Made by a program: the position numbers and the translations under genes. From positions 186,001 through 250,000 of the forward strand of contig JAEYOP010000030.1 in assembly GCA_023411575.1 (NCBI GenBank): a stretch of 64,000 bases of DNA, in the 5' to 3' direction. This document shows, piece by piece, positions 1 through 9,180 of the stretch; the first letter of the stretch is position 1; each line of letters starts with the position of its first letter. A model generated the notes under the pieces. That model was not told the origin of the DNA and did not search any database. It worked only from the letters and a program-made list of their open reading frames with translations. This stretch comes from Bacillota bacterium. Its GTDB lineage: Bacteria; Bacillota; Clostridia; Acetivibrionales; DTU013.

Positions 1-1
1 G

Positions 2-328
2 GACGAGGCCTATATCCACCAGATCCTTTCAGTGCTGGGGCTTGAAAAAAAGCTCGGCAACCTGCCGAACAACTTGTCCGGCGGCCAGCAGCAGCGCGTC
101 GCGATGGCACGGGCCCTTGCGGCCAAGCCCGCCATTATTCTGGCCGACGAACCCACCGGCAATCTGGACAGCAGGACAAGCCTCGACGTTATGGGGCTCC
201 TGAAGGTGACAAGCCGGCAATTCCGCCAGACCATCGTGATCATTACCCATAATGAAGAAATCGCACAGATGGCGGACCGCATCATCCATATCGAAGACGG
301 CAGAATCGTGGGTGGTGAGGACAAATGA
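2..328 (+). CDS. ABC transporter ATP-binding protein (5' end cut by window)
   Basis: C-terminal 108 residues of a MacB/LolD-type ABC ATPase, open to the window edge, so the start and Walker A lie outside. Visible are the ABC signature LSGGQQQRVAMARAL, the Walker B/D-loop ILADEPTGNLD and the H-loop histidine in IITHNEE. The EPTGNLDS form is typical of the subfamily that pairs with FtsX-type permeases. The stop overlaps the start of the permease gene (ATGA), so the two are translationally coupled and surely form one transporter. Such systems export peptides or lipids or act in mechanotransmission rather than import nutrients; the substrate cannot be told from the sequence. Confidence 0.93.
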   Translation, partial: DEAYIHQILSVLGLEKKLGNLPNNLSGGQQQRVAMARALAAKPAIILADEPTGNLDSRTSLDVMGLLKVTSRQFRQTIVIITHNEEIAQMADRIIHIEDGRIVGGEDK

Positions 329-2865
329 TAAAAGTGGCAAACAGGAGGGTCCTTCGCAGGCTAGCGTACAAAAGCCTGAAAGCAGGCAGGTCGAGGAACC
401 TGATCGCCGTTTACGCCATCGCGCTCACCGCTGTTCTCTTTACCACTCTTTTTACCCTGGGAATCGGTTCGATCGAGAGCTTTCAGCAGGCCACCATGCG
501 GCAGGCCGGCGGGAAAAGCCATGCTGCCGTCAAGTACATGACGGAGGAGGATTTCAACCGGATCAAAAGCCACAAGTTGATTCGGGAAATCGCCTATAAC
601 CGTATCCTAAGCGACGAAGTCAAAAATGAGGAGTTCCTGAAACGCAGGGCTGAATTCTGGTATATGGACGACGCGGGGATGAGGCATACCTTTTCCGAAC
701 CCACAGGCGGGCACAAGCCGGTGGCGGAGAATGAAATCGCCGCTGATACGAAAACCCTTGAATTGCTGGGCGTGCCCCTGAAAGAAGGCGCTCCGGTCAC
801 TTTGAAGCTGCAGATCCGCGACCGGGAGGTTCAGAGGAGGTTTGTTCTGGCAGGCTGGTGGGAAAGCGACCCGGCCTTCAACGTCGGGATGATCATATCA
901 TCCCGGGCGTACGTGGACGCCCATCCGGACGAACTGAAAAGTACCTTCAAGCAGGACACCTCGATGACCGGCACGATCAGCGCCTATATTATGTTCAAAA
1001 ACAGCTACGACCTCCAGGGGAAGCTGGATAAAGTGCTCACGGACAGCGGCTATTCCCTTGACGAGTCCTCGCCGGATTATCTTTACAACAATGTGAACTG
1101 GGCGTATCTGGCGGCCAATTTCCAGATGGACCCAGGAACTTTGACCGCCTTGATCAGCGGGCTGCTGCTGATCCTTTTCACCGGATACCTGATCATCTTC
1201 AATATTTTTCAGATATCCGTCCTCCGGGATATCCAGTTCTATGGCTTGCTGAAAACCGTCGGCACGACGGGCAGGCAGATCCGCCGGATCATCCGCAGCC
1301 AGGCCCTGGTCCTTTCGGCGGCCGGCATCCCCATCGGCCTCCTGGCCGGCTTTTTTATCGGGAAATCCTTTGTGCCTATGATCCTCAACCAGTCGATGTA
1401 TGCCGGAAGCAAGGTCAGCGTTTCGCCAAGCCTTTGGATTTTCGCTGGTTCGGCGTTGTTTGCCCTGGCTACCGTGTTCATCAGCACCTACCGGCCCGGC
1501 AGGATCGCCGCCGGAGTGTCGCCGGTAGATGCGGTACGATACACCGAGGGCGGCTTGAAACGGGCCGGCCGGGTGAAAAAATCGACCCACGGCGCAAAAA
1601 CCTTCCGCATGGCCTTTTCGAACCTGGGACGCAACAAAAAACGCACCGTTCTGGTGGTTATCAGCATGACGCTGAGCCTGGTGCTCCTGAATACGGTGTT
1701 TACCCTGTCGAGGGGCATCGACCTCGACAAGTATCTCTCCAAATTTGTGGATACGGATTACCTGATTGCCCATGCCGATTATTTCAAAAATGATTTCACC
1801 GGCCCGGGAAATCAGGTGACGGAAAGCTTTATCCGCGCCGTTGAAAGCCGCCCGGGCTTTGAGAAGGGCGGGAGGCTGTTTGGCGGAAGCTCCGTCGGGT
1901 TTGCCACGGAAGACACGGCCAATGCCTCCAACAAGCTCTATGCCAATCAGTTCGGGGATTACGTCACTGCGGTTTACGGGCTTGAAGAGCTTCCCATGCA
2001 GCGGCTTGAGGTAATCGACGGCGAACTGGATCTGGAAAAGCTGGCTAGCGGCGGATATATCCTGGAAGGCGTGCAGTTGGACGATTACGATAATCCGAAA
2101 ATGGACACTGCCCACTTCAAAGTAGGAGACACCGTGACGCTTCATAATTACAAGGGAGCGCCGGAGCAAGGCAGAGACAGGGAATATGCCGCCCGGAAAT
2201 TCACCGTCATCGGGCATGTGGCTGTAAAATACTATACCTGCAGCGACCGCATCAGTTGGCCGTATACCTTTTACCTGCCGGCTAACGTTTATAAAACGCT
2301 GGTTGACCAGCCTGCCGCCATGAGCTATGCGTTCAATGTGGACGATGCCCATGAAGCTGGGATGGAGAGCTTTTTAAAGCAGTATACGGAGAAAGTCGAG
2401 CCGGTGATGAGTTACTCCTCCAAGCTGGCATCCGTTAAAGAGTTCGAAGGTATGCGAAATACTGTCGTGATGATAGGCGGCGCTCTAAGCTTCATTATCG
2501 GCCTGGTCGGTATCCTCAATTTCCTCAATGCGGTTCTGACGAGCATTCTGACCCGGCGAAGGGAGTTCGCCATGCTGATGAGCATCGGCATGACCGGCAG
2601 GCAGCTGCGCGGCATGCTGAGCTGCGAGGGGCTGTATTATGCGGCGGGTACCTGCGTGCTGTCCCTTGCCGCCGGCATCCTGTTTTCCGTTTTGTTGGTA
2701 AAAAAATTATGTGAGCTGATGTGGTTTACCAGCTATCATTTTGTACTTTGGCCTCTGCTCGCCGTCATCCCGCTTCTGTTTGTCCTGGGCGTCGCGATCC
2801 CCCGGGCCTCCTATGCCGCCACCGACCGGGAAAGCATCGTGGAGCGGCTTCGGGCGGCGGAGTGA
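325..2865 (+). CDS. FtsX/MacB-like ABC transporter permease
   Basis: 846-residue permease encoded with the preceding ATPase. It has one membrane segment near residues 26-48, three at about 272-298, 325-348 and 370-392, then a second block starting with a segment at about 438-460, a large extracytoplasmic domain (about 463-710), and three more segments near 713-737, 771-793 and 807-830. This is two FtsX modules in one chain, as in Firmicute BceB/YtrF-like or MacB-like permeases. The start ATG overlaps the ATPase stop. It ends 2 bases from the convergent acetyltransferase gene, with no visible terminator between. No regulator is in view, so a role in peptide-antibiotic resistance is possible but unproven. 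Confidence 0.9.
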   Translation: MIKVANRRVLRRLAYKSLKAGRSRNLIAVYAIALTAVLFTTLFTLGIGSIESFQQATMRQAGGKSHAAVKYMTEEDFNRIKSHKLIREIAYNRILSDEVKNEEFLKRRAEFWYMDDAGMRHTFSEPTGGHKPVAENEIAADTKTLELLGVPLKEGAPVTLKLQIRDREVQRRFVLAGWWESDPAFNVGMIISSRAYVDAHPDELKSTFKQDTSMTGTISAYIMFKNSYDLQGKLDKVLTDSGYSLDESSPDYLYNNVNWAYLAANFQMDPGTLTALISGLLLILFTGYLIIFNIFQISVLRDIQFYGLLKTVGTTGRQIRRIIRSQALVLSAAGIPIGLLAGFFIGKSFVPMILNQSMYAGSKVSVSPSLWIFAGSALFALATVFISTYRPGRIAAGVSPVDAVRYTEGGLKRAGRVKKSTHGAKTFRMAFSNLGRNKKRTVLVVISMTLSLVLLNTVFTLSRGIDLDKYLSKFVDTDYLIAHADYFKNDFTGPGNQVTESFIRAVESRPGFEKGGRLFGGSSVGFATEDTANASNKLYANQFGDYVTAVYGLEELPMQRLEVIDGELDLEKLASGGYILEGVQLDDYDNPKMDTAHFKVGDTVTLHNYKGAPEQGRDREYAARKFTVIGHVAVKYYTCSDRISWPYTFYLPANVYKTLVDQPAAMSYAFNVDDAHEAGMESFLKQYTEKVEPVMSYSSKLASVKEFEGMRNTVVMIGGALSFIIGLVGILNFLNAVLTSILTRRREFAMLMSIGMTGRQLRGMLSCEGLYYAAGTCVLSLAAGILFSVLLVKKLCELMWFTSYHFVLWPLLAVIPLLFVLGVAIPRASYAATDRESIVERLRAAE

Positions 2866-2867
2866 GG

Positions 2868-3764
2868 CTATTTTTCTCTCCAGACGGTGGCAGTTGTATA
2901 GGGGCGTAATCCGATGCTGTAGTAGAATTGCTGGGAAGATCCCACCAGGGCTATCTTTGCCCCGAGTTTCCCTGCACGTCGGATTCCCTCAAACACTGCC
3001 GCCTTCCCCAGACCCATTTTCCGGTAATCGGGGTCTGTCGCCACCGGCTCGATCACTGCGTATCCGGCATCCGGATCATACCACATGCCGCAGTACGATA
3101 CAAAATTTCCTTCCGGCGAAACGACGGCGACCTTCAAATCCAGGTCCACATTCGGCCGGAGCATTTCTTCACCGGCTTTCTGTCCGTCTTCTTCGGAAAA
3201 GTGAAATGCGCCTTCTCCGTTCAGTTCGTGGTTAAAGCCCTTCCATAATACCCGGCGGTACTGGCGCAGGTCATAGGTTTCCTTCATGGACGTGATGTGG
3301 AAGCCTTCCGGCAGGGAATAGGCCATAGACGTTTTGTCCAGATAAAATACAGCATCGTTTTCCTTATGCTCTGTAGCCGCAAAGCCAAGCTCTGCTGCGG
3401 CACCCTGAAAAGCTGAATCCGTATCGGAGATGACAATGCCGAATTCTCCGTCCCGGGATAAATTCTCCTTTGCATATTTCAGCATTTCTTTTTTTAAATA
3501 AGCATACCCCGGGAGAGTCAGGCAAAACGCATTGCCGAGCCTGCAGTCAAAGGTCGCCACACCTGCAACCGTGCCGTCCTCCTCCCACAGGCCGATCCGC
3601 CCCACCGCGGATTTGTCCAGGTAGCCGTGAGTAGCCATCCAATCCCATCTGGCGTATGTATATTCAGCATATCCGCGTTTTATAAAAAACGCCCTGACCT
3701 TGTGGTAGTCCTCTGTAATTCCGGCCCGGTTCGTATAATTTCTGAACTGCACGGACATATGCAA
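2868..3764 (-). CDS. GNAT family N-acetyltransferase
   Basis: 298-residue protein whose C-terminal half carries the GNAT acetyl-CoA site: a beta4-like strand AVIEPVATDPDYR followed by the pyrophosphate loop RKMGLGKA (Q/RxxGxG/A) and helix. The N-terminal half looks like a second, degenerate GNAT-like fold, as in many 280-300 residue Firmicute GNATs. The start ATG has a strong AAGGAGGG site just upstream. It is convergent with the ABC permease and divergent from the GH18 gene. The acetyl acceptor is unknown; nothing in the neighbourhood names it. Confidence 0.85.
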   Translation of the reverse strand: MHMSVQFRNYTNRAGITEDYHKVRAFFIKRGYAEYTYARWDWMATHGYLDKSAVGRIGLWEEDGTVAGVATFDCRLGNAFCLTLPGYAYLKKEMLKYAKENLSRDGEFGIVISDTDSAFQGAAAELGFAATEHKENDAVFYLDKTSMAYSLPEGFHITSMKETYDLRQYRRVLWKGFNHELNGEGAFHFSEEDGQKAGEEMLRPNVDLDLKVAVVSPEGNFVSYCGMWYDPDAGYAVIEPVATDPDYRKMGLGKAAVFEGIRRAGKLGAKIALVGSSQQFYYSIGLRPYTTATVWREK

Positions 3765-3931
3765 GCCCTCCTTTATTCCTTTGACAATACAGTGTTCTCT
3801 GGATCCCTTTCTATCAGTAATGATAAAGGATAGGTAAGGGCAATTCCAGGTATAAAACGGATAAGAATCATTTTTTACCCAAGCATTTACTGATTTTTAA
3901 ATTCTGGAAGCAGTCATATGTCGAATTTTGT

Positions 3932-3940
3932 TGGTATAAT
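3932..3940 (+). promoter_or_regulatory. Extended -10 promoter candidate for the GH18 gene
   Basis: TGGTATAAT matches an extended -10 (TGnTATAAT) about 75 bases before the GH18 start. No convincing -35 is seen 17 bases upstream, which extended -10 promoters can tolerate. Confidence 0.5.
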
Positions 3941-4013
3941 AGGAGGAGATATCACTGTAATTAACGATAGAGTAAGCAGGCATTTTATATAATTATTTTA
4001 TCTGGGGGCCAAA

Positions 4014-5756
4014 TTGAAAAAATCATTTTTGAGGTTGACGGTATTCCTTATAACGGCAGTCCTGGCGGGGGGGTTCCTTTATGGCGCTTACAAAGCCTTC
4101 TTCGCGCCGAATGACCGGGTTGTTCCGGCGTTTGCCGAAGGAAAGACGAATGTGGTGGTCGGGGGCGACGTGATAGCGGACAGGGGGGAGGCTCGGATTT
4201 CCGACGGCCGGATCCTTTTGCCCCTGGAACTGGTGAGGGATTCTATCGATCCGGACATAAACTGGGATGCAAAGGCGCACAAGCTTACCATCACCACGAA
4301 GGACCGGGTGATCCGGATGAAGACCGGAAGCCTGGAGGCGTATGTGAATAACAGGCCCGTAACGCTGAATATTCCGGCATCGGAGGGAAACGGCGAAATT
4401 CTGGTACCCATTGAATTCCTGAGCGAGTATTATGGTATTGAAATCACCTTTGTGGAAGAAAATAATGTGATTATAATTGATTCCGGGAATGGGGATACAA
4501 AGGTCGCAGTGCCGGTCAAGCCGCGGGCGGTTATCCGGACCGGGCAGTCAACAGCCTTTCCCATTGTGAAGAAATTGGACGAGACGGAAGGAAAGCCTGC
4601 GGAATTAAGGGTGTTCGGGGAATCTGAAAAATGGTACAAGGTTCGCTGCAGCGATGGCACCATAGGGTATATTGAAAAGAAATTCGTATCGGTAAAGACG
4701 GTTCCGGCCGACGAACCGCAACAGAGCGAAAGCCCCATAGCCGCCTGGAAACCCGAAAACGGCAGGATCGCCATGGCATGGGATTATGCTTATTCCGTGA
4801 AGACGAATTTGTCCGAAAGAGAAAAAATTGAAGGGCTGGATGTGATTTCTCCGACCTGGTTCCAGGTGGTCGGCACGGACGGAGAGGTCAGGAACCACGC
4901 CGACAGCAAATATGTCAAATGGGCGCAAGGTAATGGCTACAAGGTATGGGCGCTGTTCAGCAACAGCTTCGACGACAGCAAAAGCACGGGGGAATTCCTG
5001 AACAGTACCGATGCCAGGGAAAATGCCATAAAGCAGATTCTGGCATATGCCGCGCTGTATAAGCTGGATGGCATCAATGTCGATTTTGAAGGAATAAGGA
5101 ACAGCGACAAGGAGGCCCTCACCCAGTTTGTCCGGGAACTGTCCCCGCTGCTCCGCGAGCAGGGGCTCGTCGTTTCCGTCGATATAAACCTGCTGCCGTG
5201 CTACGACAGGAAGGAGCTGGGAGAGGCGGCGGACTATGTGGCGCTCATGGCCTACGACCAGCATTGGAGCGGGGGCGGCGTGGCCGGGTCCGTAGCGCAG
5301 CTGAGCTGGACGGAGGATGCCGTGCAAAGTTATCTCAAGGCTGTTCCGGCAGAAAAGCTGATTCTCGGGATGCCTTTTTATACCAGACTATGGAAGGAAA
5401 CGCCGGAAGATGGTAAAATAGAATTAACCAGCAAGGCCCTGTCCATGAAGAGCATACAGGAATTTCTCAAGGAGAGCGGCGCGCAGAAGACCTGGGATAT
5501 CGAAAGCGGCCAGTTCTACAGCGAGTTTTCCAGGGAGGGCTCCCGGTACAAGGTGTGGCTGGAGGACGGGAACTCCTTGAATCTGAGGACTTCCCTGGTC
5601 CACAAGTATGAGCTGGCCGGTGCGGCTGCGTGGAGGCTGGATTTTGAACTGCCGGAGGTATGGGATGTGATCGGTCACAACCTCAAGTCCATAAAAAGCT
5701 ATGCCCAGTGGCAGCTGGAAAACAAGAACGGACAATATGCCTTTTCAGGGAGGTAA
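4014..5756 (+). CDS. Membrane-anchored GH18 hydrolase with copper-amine-oxidase-like and SH3 domains
   Basis: 580 residues. An uncleaved-looking N-terminal anchor (about 5-28) is followed by a copper amine oxidase N-terminal-like 'stalk' domain (about 40-155), a bacterial SH3 domain (about 165-230) and a glycoside hydrolase 18 barrel (about 245-565). The catalytic motif is DGINVDFEG, with Asp357 and acid/base Glu359, as in the YaaH/YdhD/SleL spore-cortex and peptidoglycan-lytic group. The SH3 module also points to the cell wall. The start is a TTG preceded by a GGGGG site; no in-frame ATG is better placed. The next gene begins 5 bases past the stop and its ribosome site overlaps the end of this gene, so they are probably cotranscribed. 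Role in wall or cortex remodelling is inferred. Confidence 0.87.
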   Translation: MKKSFLRLTVFLITAVLAGGFLYGAYKAFFAPNDRVVPAFAEGKTNVVVGGDVIADRGEARISDGRILLPLELVRDSIDPDINWDAKAHKLTITTKDRVIRMKTGSLEAYVNNRPVTLNIPASEGNGEILVPIEFLSEYYGIEITFVEENNVIIIDSGNGDTKVAVPVKPRAVIRTGQSTAFPIVKKLDETEGKPAELRVFGESEKWYKVRCSDGTIGYIEKKFVSVKTVPADEPQQSESPIAAWKPENGRIAMAWDYAYSVKTNLSEREKIEGLDVISPTWFQVVGTDGEVRNHADSKYVKWAQGNGYKVWALFSNSFDDSKSTGEFLNSTDARENAIKQILAYAALYKLDGINVDFEGIRNSDKEALTQFVRELSPLLREQGLVVSVDINLLPCYDRKELGEAADYVALMAYDQHWSGGGVAGSVAQLSWTEDAVQSYLKAVPAEKLILGMPFYTRLWKETPEDGKIELTSKALSMKSIQEFLKESGAQKTWDIESGQFYSEFSREGSRYKVWLEDGNSLNLRTSLVHKYELAGAAAWRLDFELPEVWDVIGHNLKSIKSYAQWQLENKNGQYAFSGR

Positions 5757-5761
5757 AAAAG

Positions 5762-6424
5762 ATGCCATATACGCTCGAAATCGTATTAAGGCTGATCCTG
5801 GCGGCGCTGCTGGGCGGAGTTATCGGCTATGAGAGGGAGCACACCAACAGGCCTGCGGGTTTTAGGACCCACATCCTGGTCTGTGTCGGCGCGGCGCTTG
5901 TCATGGTGACCTCCGAATTCATATTCGAGCGGTACAGGGTAGCGGCCAATATAGACCCGGCAAGGCTTGGCGCCCAGGTAATCAGCGGCATAGGCTTCCT
6001 TGGGGCCGGCACCATCATACGGGACGGCTTCAATGTCCGGGGGCTGACCACTGCGGCGAGCCTGTGGGCCGTTTCGTGCGTGGGCATTGCGGCGGGCATC
6101 GGCTTTTATGAGGGAGCGGTCGCCGCAACCTTTATGATCTTTCTCACCCTGATTACCCTGAAGCGGGCCGAGAAACTCTTCACCAGGAAAAACAGGTACC
6201 GGACGCTGATCGTCGAAACCGACAATCTGGCGGGCCAGGTAGGTAATGTGAGCAATGTCTTTGAAAAATACGGTTTGGAAATGAAAAACATCCAGTTGTA
6301 TAAAAACAAGGAAAACGCCCTGATGATCAAGACGATTGTGAAAATGACCGGCGACGATCTGGGCATGCAACTGGTAAACGACCTTCATGCGCTCCCTGGT
6401 ATTAAAAAGGTTTACGAAGAGTAG
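5762..6424 (+). CDS. MgtC/SapB family membrane protein
   Basis: 220 residues starting at the ATG that follows GGGAGGT. It has the MgtC family start (LRLILAALLGGVIGYERE), the hallmark GFRTHILVCVGAALVM and GIGFLGAGTIIRDG motifs, four hydrophobic segments in the first 140 residues and a soluble C-terminal ACT-like domain (about 145-220). MgtC relatives inhibit F-type ATPase or act in Mg2+ and acid stress; the Gram-positive members are poorly studied. It is translationally coupled to the GH18 gene upstream. A longer in-frame reading exists upstream but overlaps the GH18 coding region and lacks a ribosome site. Confidence 0.9.
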   Translation: MPYTLEIVLRLILAALLGGVIGYEREHTNRPAGFRTHILVCVGAALVMVTSEFIFERYRVAANIDPARLGAQVISGIGFLGAGTIIRDGFNVRGLTTAASLWAVSCVGIAAGIGFYEGAVAATFMIFLTLITLKRAEKLFTRKNRYRTLIVETDNLAGQVGNVSNVFEKYGLEMKNIQLYKNKENALMIKTIVKMTGDDLGMQLVNDLHALPGIKKVYEE

Positions 6425-6514
6425 GTCGGTGCGATGGATCGGTAAAGCAGCGGCGGGGCAGTGCAGCAGTATAGAAGCAGTACAGCATTGATGCGGGATA
6501 TCGTGCCGGTCCCG

Positions 6515-7162
6515 TTAACGGATCCGGATCAGCGCCATGGTGATCAGCAGGATTCCCGGCACGGCGGCGAGCACCTTTTTGTTCAGGCCTGCGGTTTCTC
6601 CCAGTTTTCCGCCCAGGCGCGTTCCGGCGCTGAGGAGCAGCAGTTGGAAGAGGCCGGCGGCAAAAGGGATCATCATGGAATGGATTCCCGCAAGCGCACT
6701 TCCGATTCCGACGCCGATGGCGTCCACCGACAGGGCGAACCCAAGCAGCAGCGCTTCCCGGATATCGATGATGCCGGAACGGTCAATGTCCCCGCTGTCG
6801 GGATTCCGAACCACCTGGATCGTCACGCCCAGCGATTTGATCGCGATTTCCAGAAGCGTGCCTTTTTGAGGCCGGCTTCTTTCCGTTACGGGTTTCTCTT
6901 TTTTCAGAAAAGTCTGCAGGATGATGTATACTCCCATGGAGGCCAGTATGACCGTGCCGGCCGCTTTTGCCGCCGCGGGCGGCAGGATTCCGCCGGCCGC
7001 CTTCCCTGCAACCAGTGCGATCCCGGAATAGAAAACGGACATAAAGCAGATGACAAGCTTTGAAACCGGAGGAATCCGGATCTTCCGGATTCCATAAGCG
7101 ATTCCGGCTCCAAAGGCGTCCAGGCTCAAGGACAGCGCAATCAGCAAAATCGAAAAAACCAT
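6515..7162 (-). CDS. YtaF-like sporulation membrane protein (MntP superfamily)
   Basis: 215-residue polytopic protein with about six hydrophobic segments in two inverted halves. The first half begins LLIALSLSLDAFGAGIAYG and the second has LLGFALSVDAIGVGIGSAL; the paired S(L/V)DA(F/I)G motifs are the signature of the MntP/YtaF superfamily. The central soluble loop (about 88-130) fits YtaF better than the shorter MntP. YtaF is known as a sporulation membrane protein in Bacillus; its biochemical role is unclear. It stands alone, with AGGGGAAGG before the start, and converges on the mgtC-like gene with about 90 bases between. Confidence 0.85.
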   Translation of the reverse strand: MVFSILLIALSLSLDAFGAGIAYGIRKIRIPPVSKLVICFMSVFYSGIALVAGKAAGGILPPAAAKAAGTVILASMGVYIILQTFLKKEKPVTERSRPQKGTLLEIAIKSLGVTIQVVRNPDSGDIDRSGIIDIREALLLGFALSVDAIGVGIGSALAGIHSMMIPFAAGLFQLLLLSAGTRLGGKLGETAGLNKKVLAAVPGILLITMALIRIR

Positions 7163-7389
7163 ACCAACCTTCCCCTCATACGGCGTCTTTCATATATATG
7201 AGGCGCTTCTTCCGTGTGTGAACGGGGGAAGGCTGAACAGGGAGGCTGCGGGGACGGGTGCGCCGGCCCGGACCACGGGTAGATCGGGACAGGCTGTGGA
7301 TCGGGACAAGGAGGCTGCGGGAAAAGGTATGTGTGCTCTGCGTCGCCTGCCTGTTTGTTTGCAGGGCAATCTACGAATACCGGCACAGC

Positions 7390-8643
7390 TTACGAATGCC
7401 GGGTATACTTCATCAGTTGCTGCTCCCAGCCCGAGTCCGAACGCCATTCTGGCGGGTGGCTGCGGACGAACTGGAGAAGCAGCCCGATTTCCGGATCGCC
7501 CAGCGTATCGAAAAGCGTGATGCATTCTTCTCCCCAAAAGCCTATATTCAATACCTCGATCAAATCCTTCATGGAATGGATATCCTGTTTGACCATGGCT
7601 ATTTTGTCGGATACGTACCGGCAGTCCCCGATTTCGTCGATGAATTTGCGCAGGCGTTCATTATCCATAGCTTCGCCGTCTATAAACAGCACCTCCGGCG
7701 CCTCCTCTGTCTCTTCGGCGGGCAGGGAAAGGAAGATGCCGTCCAGGCATTCCGAAGGCAGGGCGGCATTTATCCGCCAATACAGATCGGACGCCGTCCT
7801 CAGAAGATACTCCGATACTGTATTATCCTCCAACTGCAGGGAACGGTACAGCTTGTCGGCGGATAGCTTCAGCGCTTCCAGGACATCCTCCCTGGAGTTT
7901 GATTTGAAAAAGGCAAGCAGCTTGCTTCTGCCGTCGTCCCCGATCTCCAGCGAGAGGATATCGCCATCCAGCATGGCAAGCCCGAGCGCGTTCACGGCCA
8001 CCGGCTCATAGAGATTGATAAGCAGGCCTCTGTAGTCGGAACAGTAGCTTCTCAGGAGCGGGACGATTCTTTCAGGGGCAAAGCAGCCGCAAAACCTGTT
8101 TTCGGTCAATAACCGGCGGAGATAGCCGTTGATATACTCAATACCCTGCAATTCGCCCGGCAGGGGATGGCAAAGCTGATAATCGATATCGCCCGGAATC
8201 TCATGGGCGAAGAAACGATAATCGTACTTTTTGAAAAAGACCTCGATCCCCTTCAGCGTGTCCTTGTAGGAGCGGTTTTCGACGGACGGAGCGGTTTCCC
8301 GGACCTTTTGAAGGAGCTCTTTGCCGGTTTTCAACTGCGCTTCGATTTCCGTCCAGCCGGCCTTCAGCAATTCCTGCAGATCGGCAGTCCTCAGCAGCAA
8401 TGCGGGGTCGCCGCCCTTGCTCTTCATGTACAGGCCGATGGTGAAAGAGATCGATTCCATCAATTCCTGGGCGGTCTCAACCGGAACGGAGCTGCTGTCC
8501 CCCATGGTGAAGCATTCCGTGCGTTTGCCGAGCAATTTCCACAGCTTGAACCGGATATCCCGGATATCCTCGTCTGCGAGTGCGTCCACCGGCATTTTCA
8601 GGCCTGATACGAGTTCCAACTCCTTGCTTTCGTTTTCGCTCAT
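7390..8643 (-). CDS. DUF6179 family protein
   Basis: 417-residue soluble, acidic, helix-rich protein with no signal peptide, membrane segment or nucleotide-binding motif visible. I recognise it as the DUF6179 type, mainly from its pairing with a DUF6323 protein directly upstream. The start was set at the ATG behind AGGTGAG; a further in-frame ATG 12 codons upstream lies inside the end of the upstream gene and lacks a ribosome site. It begins 4 bases after the upstream stop, so the two are an operon. Function is unknown. The 227 bases beyond its end hold nothing I recognise. Confidence 0.72.
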   Translation of the reverse strand: MSENESKELELVSGLKMPVDALADEDIRDIRFKLWKLLGKRTECFTMGDSSSVPVETAQELMESISFTIGLYMKSKGGDPALLLRTADLQELLKAGWTEIEAQLKTGKELLQKVRETAPSVENRSYKDTLKGIEVFFKKYDYRFFAHEIPGDIDYQLCHPLPGELQGIEYINGYLRRLLTENRFCGCFAPERIVPLLRSYCSDYRGLLINLYEPVAVNALGLAMLDGDILSLEIGDDGRSKLLAFFKSNSREDVLEALKLSADKLYRSLQLEDNTVSEYLLRTASDLYWRINAALPSECLDGIFLSLPAEETEEAPEVLFIDGEAMDNERLRKFIDEIGDCRYVSDKIAMVKQDIHSMKDLIEVLNIGFWGEECITLFDTLGDPEIGLLLQFVRSHPPEWRSDSGWEQQLMKYTRHS

Positions 8644-8647
8644 AGGC

Positions 8648-9121
8648 TCACCTGAAAGACCGGCCGTACGGACCGGCATCCTCCGGCCGGTCGCCGTAAC
8701 GGGCGTCCCTGCAAAGGTCTTCCAGGGAAGTGCCGCTCAGATAGTCCGTCGAACCCTGGCAGGCGCCGTCAAAATAATTCTTCATCATGGTGATGAGCTC
8801 GTCGTCGGTAAACAGATCCAGGGATTCGTTCTTGAAATAATAGAACGCATCTTGGAGTTCCAGAAGCGTATCCACATAGTTATCCTGCAGGATATAGGGC
8901 GAATCGCAGAATTCGGTTACCAGTTTTTTGAGGATTCCCTGTCCGAACTCAATGCGTCCCGTGTCCTTGAGCGCCGCAAACCGCTTTTCGGTCAATTCCC
9001 GGATCTGCTGCTCGGAAAGCTGCAGACCGTATTTAACAGTCAGGTCGTTGCACTCCCGGAGCTCCTCCATGGTTTGCATCTTTTGCATATCCAAAGGGGT
9101 CAGTGAAAATCCGCCTTCCAT
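8648..9121 (-). CDS. DUF6323 family protein
   Basis: 157-residue acidic helical protein, first gene of a two-gene operon with the DUF6179 gene. Family assignment rests on the opening (a short LTPLDMQKMQTMEELRECN-type segment), length and partner. No catalytic motif is seen. The start codon has a perfect GGAGGTGAT site, and a TTGTAA-17-TATGCT promoter ends only about 20 bases upstream. That promoter is back to back with the promoter facing the Ca2+-ATPase gene, which hints at shared control. Confidence 0.72.
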   Translation of the reverse strand: MEGGFSLTPLDMQKMQTMEELRECNDLTVKYGLQLSEQQIRELTEKRFAALKDTGRIEFGQGILKKLVTEFCDSPYILQDNYVDTLLELQDAFYYFKNESLDLFTDDELITMMKNYFDGACQGSTDYLSGTSLEDLCRDARYGDRPEDAGPYGRSFR

Positions 9122-9142
9122 TCACAATCACCTCCAAAGTAC

Positions 9143-9171
9143 AGCATAGCCGCATCGGAGAGGTATTACAA
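9143..9171 (-). promoter_or_regulatory. Sigma-A promoter for the DUF6323-DUF6179 operon
   Basis: On the minus strand, -35 TTGTAA (9166-9171) and -10 TATGCT (9143-9148) are 17 bases apart. The start site would fall about 15 bases before the DUF6323 start codon. Confidence 0.65.
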
Positions 9172-9180
9172 GACTTGTAA
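9166..9180. repeat. Perfect inverted repeat joining two divergent -35 boxes
   Basis: TTACAAGACTTGTAA is a perfect 6-3-6 palindrome. Each arm is the -35 hexamer (TTGTAA) of one of two diverging promoters, so a dimeric regulator bound here would control both. The palindrome itself is seen; operator function is inferred. Confidence 0.6.

Noticed and set aside
898..2352. Long minus-strand open frame opposite the FtsX-type permease
   Set aside because: It is the antisense shadow of a clearly recognisable permease, lacks a ribosome site and shows no family motif.
7141..7537. Short minus-strand frames between the YtaF-like and DUF6179 genes
   Set aside because: Pro/Arg/Ser-rich readings that overlap the end of the DUF6179 gene, without ribosome sites.
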